In this document: piece by piece, positions 12,101 to 21,100 of the stretch
Layout: each line of letters starts with the position of its first letter
How positions within the stretch are numbered: the stretch's first letter is position 1
Source: Gammaproteobacteria bacterium
Lineage (GTDB): Bacteria; Pseudomonadota; Gammaproteobacteria; Arenicellales; Poriferihabitantaceae
Assembly (NCBI GenBank): GCA_012103395.1
Contig: WLWV01000009.1
Span: forward strand, 1-33,686
Length of the DNA: 33,686 nucleotides
Direction of reading: 5' to 3'
Notes under the pieces: generated by a model
What the model saw: the letters and a program-made list of their open reading frames with translations, nothing else
The model's database searches: none
What the model was told of the DNA's origin: nothing
Translations under genes and position numbers: made by a program

Positions 12101-15100
12101 GTATCCATTCGTGTCGTTTCAATTGTTGGACATTGTTAAAGACATAGGCAACCAATCGGCCCAACCCAGTAGTTTTGATCTGATTTTGGCAACCAATGTG
12201 CTTCACGCAACCCCGAACATCAAAACAACATTGAGTAATGTGGCGTTGTTGCTCAAACCTGATGGTTGGGTTGTACTGAATGAGATGACCAATACCCAAG
12301 ATATGTTAACGTTGACGTTTGGGTTGCTGGATGGTTGGTGGTTATACGAAGATGAAGAATATCGAATACAAGATAGTCCGCTACTAACTCCCACTACTTG
12401 GGGGCAGTTGTTTCTTGAAGCGGGCTTGCCATACTGTAAGGTTTTGGGGCCAGCAGCACAGACGAATCTGAATTTGTCCCAGAGTGTCATCGTTGCTGAG
12501 AAGTCTTCGGAGCCAAAATCTGAATCAAATATCACTCAACCATCGCAGCGAATTCAGAGTGAATCCATAGGGTATGAGATTCATAACGTAGTCGCATCCA
12601 GTGTCGCTCCTGTATCTGCGCCGCCAGTGAGTGTGGCGAATAGTGAGGTATTGGAGCAGCAGTTGTTAGACAGTGTGCTAGCAAGTGTGGAAACAGCATC
12701 AGGAATTGCGGCGCAAGAGATTGATGAGGATAAACCCTTTTCGGAATACGGCATCGATTCGATCACAGGTATTGAGCTAATTAATGCGTTGAATCAGACC
12801 TTGGATATTTCGCTAAGTAAGACAGCGCTATTTGATTACACCACGGTATCCGCCTTATCTGATTACATTCTGGAGCAATATGGTGACGAGCTTGATATCG
12901 CAGCCCCCGAAGGCCTAGCTCCGTCTAAAGCGACTTTAGAGAGCACCGCGTCAGCAGCAATCAATAACGTCCCTGTATCTGCGTCGCCAGTGAGTGTGGT
13001 GAATAGTGAGGCATTAGAGCAGCAGTTGTTAGACAGTGTGCTAGCAAGTGTGGAAACAGCATCAGGAATTGCGGCGCAAGAGATTGATGAGGATAAACCC
13101 TTTTCGGAATACGGCATCGACTCGATCACTGGTATTGAGCTAATTAATGCATTGAATCAGACCTTGGATATTTCGCTAAGTAAGACAGCGTTATTTGATT
13201 ACACCACGGTATCCGCCTTATCTGATTACATTCTGGAGCAATATGGTGACGAGCTTGATATTGCAGCCCCCGAAGGCCTAGCTCCGTCTAAAGCGACTTT
13301 AGAGAGCACAGCATCAATCCTACCCCAGACATCGCTTGGTGTGGTTTCTTCTAGTCTGCCGCCGTCAAGCAGAATAGGTGGACACTGTCTGCATTATGGG
13401 ACGAACCCGTTGGGAAACTGGCAGAAAAATGAGTCGGTTACGCTCGACTACCCAATTACGGTAGAGAGTAACAACTGCATTCGTGACCATGTTATTTATG
13501 GCCAATATATTATGCCATCAGATGCATATCTGGAAATGCTATACATTGGTGCCCATCGCTTATTGGGCTACGACTCTGGTCTGGAGGTGGAGAGCTTCAA
13601 TCTACAATTCCCAATGATTACCTTCCCTGGTATTGCATTAGATTGCCAGTTGAAGCTGACACCGGGTAAAGGCAATAAAGCTAGCCGGTTTGCGATTCAA
13701 AGCAGAAAAGCAGGGGATGTCGGTGCTTATCAAGTCAGTGTTGATGGGCGATTTAGAGCTATCGATGGTACGACTCCAGTTAACAATGATTTTCGTCAGT
13801 TCTGGCAACCCTGTGAAAAAGTGGTGCAGCCGTACGAAATTTATACGCCGGATGCGATTTTAAAGGTAGGACCTTCGTATGAAACGATTCAGGCAATTCA
13901 TATTCAGGGCCAAACGGCGGTTAGCCAGTTAAAGCGTACTCCCACAGGCGAACCCTTGAGACAACAGTTTGTGTTGGAGCCTTCAATTGTGGACGGTCTA
14001 TTTGCAACAGGGCTTTACTTCGCCAGTTATCTTTCTGGTAACCCGAAAGATTTCTTTATTCCTGTGCTATTTGATCGTATCAGGGTGTTTCGTGAGTTGC
14101 ACGATGATGTTTATTATGGCGTTGTTAAGACCATCTCTGTCAAAGCAGAGCACATAACATTTGATTTGGCATTGGTCGATGAGCAGGGTAATGAGGTCCT
14201 GTCATTTGAAGGCTTTCACCTGCAAAAAATCTTGGCCGAAGATCTTAAGAAAAACGCCCAAGCACCCACAGACCAACCTATACAGACCTCCGCTGCTCGA
14301 ACAAACAAGAGTCCAACCAAAACAGGAACACCAGCACTGTCTGCGCAAGCAGTACAACCTAATAGTGCTGTAAACAGTACTGACTCAGGAATGGCTGTCG
14401 CTATTATAGGAATGGCGGGACGTTTTCCAGAAGCTAACAGTGTTGATGCGTTTTGGGAAAATCTAGCATCAGGGCGAAACTCTGTCACAGAAGTACCGGC
14501 AGATCGATGGAGTATCGATGAGCACTATGACGTTGATGAGTCCAAGCGTGATAAAACATACTCTAAGTGGGGAGGTTTTCTAAGTGATGTTGATTGCTTC
14601 GATTCATTATTTTTCCAGATTTCTGGAAAAGAAAGTGAGCTAACGGATCCTCAGCAACGGGTATTTCTAGAGGATTGCTGGCATACCCTTGAGGATGCGG
14701 GGTATTCAGACGTTGCCTTGTCAGGCCTTAAGCTAGGAGTTTTTGCCGGAGCGACTAAGGGCGATTATCAGCTCAAAATGCATCATGAAGACGGTGCGGC
14801 AATTGAAGGATTCTCGTTTCCCGGTAACGAACCTTCCGTGATGGCAGCACGCATCTCTTACTTTCTTAACTTAAAGGGACCGAGTATAGCCATTAACACG
14901 GCTTGCTCTTCTTCTTTGGTCGCCATGAATTTGGCCTGTCAGAGTTTGTTGACAGGGGAGAGTGATATGGCACTAGCCGGTGGTATACATATTTGTACTA
15001 CGCCGCGGTTTTATAAGCTGACAAGTAAATCTGGAATGCTTTCACCGACGGGCGAATGTCGTGCATTTGATAATGATGCTAATGGCTTTGTACCAGGGGA

Positions 15101-18100
15101 AGCCTCTGCGGCTATTTTGTTGAAACCGTTGGATAAGGCGCTGAAGGATGGTGACCATGTCTACGGTGTTGTGCGCGGTATTGGGGTTAATCAGGACGGA
15201 AAGACTAATGGTATGACCGCACCGAGTTCGGTTTCTCAGGCTGAATTAGAGGTATCAGTTTATGAGCGTTATGGGATTAACCCAGCTAGTATTAATTACA
15301 TAGAAACCCATGGCACTGGCACCAAACTTGGTGATCCGATTGAAATTGAAGCGCTGTCAAATGCATTTCGTAAATTCACCTCTGCTAAGCAGTTTTGCCC
15401 GATTGGTTCGGTAAAAAGCAATATTGGCCATACGGCATATGCTGCGGGTGTTTCTGGCGTGATAAAAGTTTTGCAATCAATGAAGCACCGCAAGATAGCA
15501 CCTTCATTACACTGCCATACTCCTAATGAATACATCAATTTCGCCGACAGCCCATTCTATGTGAATACGCAATTAGCTGACTGGGAAGTGCCGGAAGGCC
15601 ATGTACGCCGGGCGACGGTTAGCTCATTTGGCATCAGTGGCACCAATTGTCACCTAGTGATTGACGAACCACCTGGGGCAGCGACACCGGAAGTGATTGT
15701 GACTCGACCGGTTTACTTAATCCCAATCTCGGCAAAAACGAAACAGGCTTTCAAACAAAAATGCATTGATCTATTGCAGTGGTTTGATGGGGAAGGTCGT
15801 GGGGCTAGTGTCGCAAATATTGCTTACACCCTACAGGCTGGGCGCAGCCACTTTGCTTATCGTAAAGCATTCCTGTTGAATTCTGCCGAGGAGCTTCCAA
15901 CCTGCTTGCAAACAATGGCAGAGCTTGAAGTGCAGAGTAAAACCCCCAGTCGTGAAGTTAAAAAAGAAGGTAAGCAATTACTTAAGCAGGTGCAGTTAGA
16001 CGGTAATCAGCTCAGTGAACAGGATTATCGCGCACGCCTACAACAGTTCGTAACCTTGTATGAGCAGGGTTTTACACCGGACTGGGAGGCATTAAATCCA
16101 GAAACCGATCAGTTGCAACGCCTTTCCATGCCCGGATATCCCTTTGAGCGCGAGCGGTTTTGGATTCCCGACACAGCACTTCAAACAGAAACACGTGGGA
16201 CTGAATTATCCACAATGGAAACCACAGGATCATTCCGGCATCCATTGCTCGATAACCTCCAACTCGATCTCAGCTTAGCTCAAGGCCTGTGTTACGAAAA
16301 GCAGTTTAAGCCCGATGACTGGCTTCTGCAACATCATGAGATTGATGGCAAAGCAACGTTACCGGGTGTGGCCTATTTGGAAATGGCGCGTGCTGCGTTA
16401 GCGAATGTCACCGATCAAACTTATCAGCTATCACGTGTGGTTTGGGCCAGCCCTTTGGTCGTTGATCAACCGAAAACTATCAATATTATGCTGCTGAAGG
16501 AACAGCAACAGTATCGATTCGTTATCAGAGATGCTGAGGGTGAAAACTATTGCAACGGTGAGTTTGTCCCTAGTGATCCACAGGCTCCGCCAGCGTTAGA
16601 AGATAAAATGACGGCTTTGCAAAGTGCATTGCTACCCCAAGTAACCGGCGCGCAGTTGTATTTGCAGCTTCAAAACTTGGGTGTTAATCATGGTGCCGGC
16701 TTGCAATGTATGCAGCAGATTTGGTTTGGCCAAAATAGTGCGTTAGCCAAACTTACTATTTCACCGGAATGGAAACAAAAGTCTCAACCGTATGCCTTGT
16801 CACCCGTACTACTGGACGGTTGTTTACAGTTGGGTGCCGCGTTTATCCTGCAGCGCAATGCTAGTCAGGGCATCACCAGCACTGCTTTCATGCCATATTC
16901 GCTTGAAGCCTTAGAGTACTTTTCGTCGATACCTGAAGAGTGCTACGTTCTATTGGAAGAACGGGATGAAATGAGATTTAATTTGACACTCATGAACAGA
17001 GAGGGGCAGGTTTGTCTTCGTTTCTGTGATGTGTTTTATCGTTACCAGAAACAGACAGAAACCTTGGATGACTTCTTCTATCTACCCCGTTGGCAAACCA
17101 AGGCGATGAGCATTCAATCTCCACCTTCTCAGACTGCTAGATCGGTGCTTTTTGTGTCCAACGATCAGCCCATTTCGATAAGTTTAACCCAGAGTTTGAG
17201 GTCAGCGCATCAATCTGATTCTCTGGCAGAAGTACGGCTGGGCACACAGACTCAAGCATTGGGAGAACAGTACTGGCAGATCGATTGTTCATCTCCATCG
17301 GCCATTGAAGATTGTTTGCAGACCGGTGAGTATTCTTGCCCAGATCGTATCTATTTTATGGGCAGTGTTCAGGAAGCGGTGCAGACTCCTTTATCAGCAG
17401 AGCAGCTAGAGCGAAGCCAACAGCAAAGTGTTCTGTCGTTGTTTAGATTGATAAAAGCACTTATCAAACTCCAGTGGATATATAACGGTATTGAATTATG
17501 CATTCTAACAGAGGGCGCGCAAGCGGTTGACGCTCAGGAAACCATTAACCCTCTAGGGTCGGGAGTCTTTGGCCTAGCCAGAACTGCGATCAAAGAATAT
17601 CCCCAGCTAAAGATTAATTGTGTGGATTTCCACAGGGCAGATGCCATGCCACAATTAGTCAATCAAATTCAATCGGAACCTTTTGAACACAAAGGACAGG
17701 AAGTCGCATTCCGACAAGGTGTACGCAGTGTCTTGACACTTGAATCAATAAGTATTCCGCCTGCACCACAGACTATTTTCCGCCATCAGGGTGTTTACAT
17801 GATTTTAGGGGGAGCAGGAGGCCTTGGTTTTACCTTTAGCTGCTACCTCGCTGAAAAAGTACAGGCTCGCCTGATCTGGATAGGTCGCAGCCCACTTAAT
17901 CCTACACTGCAGGAAAAAATTAAAACTGTCGAAGCCAAGGGCGGGCAGGTAATTTATGAACAGGCAGATGTTAATGACATGACCGCCATACGCCAAGCGG
18001 TTATTCGAGGCAAGCAACACTTCGGTTGTATTCATGGTGTGATCCATTCAGCCCTAGGATTGCATGATAAATCGCTAGCCAATATGGAGGAATCTGTCTT

Positions 18101-21100
18101 CCTTAAAGCCTTGGCCCCAAAGGTTCAGGGTAGTGTCAATCTGCAGCAAGCTGTTTCTCAAGAAGCGCTTGATTTTCTGCTGTTCTTTTCTTCCGGTGAA
18201 TCGTTTACCTGTTATGCGGGGCAAAGTAATTATGCGGCGGCTTGTACTTTTAAAGATGCGTTTGCCCGCTACCTTGAGCGTGAGCTTCCCTATCCGGTAA
18301 AAATTCTTAACTGGGGTTATTGGGGAACTGTGGGTGTGGTCTCAAGCGAAGATTATCGTCAACAACTGGCGGCTCGGGGCGTTTACTCTATCGATCCAGC
18401 CGAGGGTATGGAAGCGATTGAGCGAGTCATGGCGAGTTCGTTTAGCCAGGTCGTACCGATGAAAGTCAGTCGGGCACACCTAGAGGAACTAGGCGTGGAA
18501 TTGTATGGTGAGGCATCGCCCGAGCGTGGGTCAGAGTTAACAGGCCATTTGGAGCTAATAGAGAGTCCACCTCATTCGCCCGTGGCCTCAACAACGCCGC
18601 TGAGTGTACCAATTGATGCAGGGATCGCTATCGAGCAAAAAGTGCAAGACTTTATTAAAACTGTCTTTGCTGAAACATTAAAGATTAACGAAGACAGTAT
18701 TGATCCCGAAGCGACGTTTGATGTGTATGGCATGGATTCGCTGATTATTACCAGCGTACTCCGGGCTTTCGAAAGCCACTTGGGGAAGTTACCTGTCGTG
18801 ACTTTGTATCAACATAATACCACTAGTAGCTTGGCTGAGTACCTGATTTCGGAGCATCGCGAAGCACTAGAAACCTTGCCAAGTATTGCTGCCATGCAAG
18901 AAGAAGCATCTGCCGTTACACCACTATCTTCTTCAACACCAATTGCTGAGCAATCGTCGTTTTCTGCTAGTCAGTCGGATAGTTTACAGACACCAGTAGC
19001 AGCATCGGGGGCTGATTTCGTTACGGCTCCACTAACGCATCGTCAACCAGAGACCCTTTTTGGTCGCGAGTCGTTAAGTTCAATGGCGCCTCCTGCTGAT
19101 TCTGACATTGCAATTATAGGCATTGATGGACGTTATCCGATGTCTGTGAATACGACGGAGTTCTGGCAAAACCTTAAAGCTGGTGAAAATTGTATCAGTG
19201 AAATACCCGGTGATCGTTGGGATTGGACTCGTTATCACTCATCTAACAAACATCAAGTTGGACGTATTTATAGTAAGTATGGTGGGTTTATCGATGATGT
19301 TGACAAATTTGATGCTTTGTTTTTTTCCATCCCACCGAATGAAGCCCGACTCATGGATCCTCAAGAACGTCTATTTATTGAAAGTGCTTGGACGGTATTG
19401 GAGGATGCGGGTTATACGCGGGAGGCACTGTCCAATAATGCTCAGCAAGTGGGTGTCTTTGTGGGTGTGATGCATGCGGATTATGAAGCCTTGGCAGGGG
19501 AGTTATGGTCGCCGGATAACCCAGAGGCAGGACACTCTTCTTCTTGGTCATTGGCTAATCGACTTTCCTATTTGCTGGATCTTGATGGTCCGAGCCTCGC
19601 AGTTAATACGGCTTGTTCCAGTTCGTTAACCGCGATTCATCTTGCTTACGAAAGCTTTTTGCGGGGTGAATGCGACGTGGCGATCGCTGGTGGTGTGAAT
19701 CTAATTCTTCATCCAAAACATTATCTACGCCTGTCGGCTGCCACCATGATTACACCAGGTAATCAATGTAAAAGTTTTGGTGCAGATGCGGATGGTTTTG
19801 TTGACGGTGAAGGTGTTGGAACCGTTCTATTGAAACCACTAGCATCGGCGGTACGTGATGGCGACCATATCTATGGCGTGATTAAGGCATCCGCAATGAA
19901 TTCCGGCGGAAAAACGAGCGGCTATACCGTCCCGAATCCGAATGCCCAAGCCAAAGTGATCACTAAAGCATTACGGCAAGGGAACATTGATCCGGCAACG
20001 ATTAACTACGTTGAAGCCCATGGTACCGGGACGTCCTTAGGAGATCCCATTGAAGTTACCGCGTTGACGCAGGCCTACCAAGAGCTAGGCGTTCATCAGC
20101 GCCAGTACTGTGCATTGGGTTCCGTTAAATCAAACGTTGGTCATCTGGAATCTGCTGCTGGGATGGCTGGATTAACCAAAGTGCTGTTACAAATGAAGCA
20201 TAAGATGTTGGTACCATCATTACATGCTAGTCGTTTGAATCCCCATATTGCGTTTACAGAATCGCCTTTCTATGTCCAGCAGGGCCTGTCTGAGTGGCAT
20301 CCAGTATCGCTCAATGGTCGTACCTATCCAAGGCGAGCTGGTTTGAGTTCGTTTGGTGCCGGTGGCACTAACCATCATTTGATTATTGAAGAGTATCAGG
20401 ATCCTGAAGCTGCTCGCGCTACGACTCAGTCATCAAACCCTTTTGAGACTGTCGGACAGATCTTTCCCTTATCGGCAAAGGAGCCTGAACAGCTCCGAGC
20501 ATACGCCAGACGACAGGTACGTTTCTTGAGTGAGCAGACACTGAACATGCGCGATGTGGCCTATACTTTGCAGCAAGGCCGTGAGGCCATGCCAGAACGC
20601 TTAGCCATTGTTTTCTCCAATCAAGATGACCTGTTAATGAAACTTGAGCAATGGTTACAAGCGTCTCAGCATTCCATTGCTATTGATAGTGTATTTTATG
20701 GACGCGCGCAAAGTGATGCTGCGACCATGTCTGCTAGCAAACAGGGGGTTTCAGGGGTTGAGCAGCAAAGAGCCATGGCTCAAGCATGGGTGTCAGGTAG
20801 TAAAATCGATTGGTCACAACTCCCGGTAGGTGAAGTGCCGTTACGTCGCTTGGCTTTACCGACCTATCCCTTCGAGAAACAAAGCCATTGGTTGAAAGGC
20901 AGGCCAGCAACAGCGGTGATTGCATCGCCTGATTCGAATGCAGCGCCTAAGCATACTGTCATCTCATCAGGCACAAACGCTAAGTCAGTTGCGGTTATTG
21001 GTGGTGGCCCTGCAGGGCTGGCTGCTGCTAAGTGCTTGCTGGATGATGGACATTTGCCGGTTTTGTTTGAGAAAACAGATCGAGTGGGCGGTATATGGTG

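Noticed and set aside
12609-13316. Tandem ACP repeat as an obvious assembly artefact
   Set aside because: The copies differ at about 11 scattered positions and keep the frame, so it looks like real biology, though long-read confirmation is still advisable.
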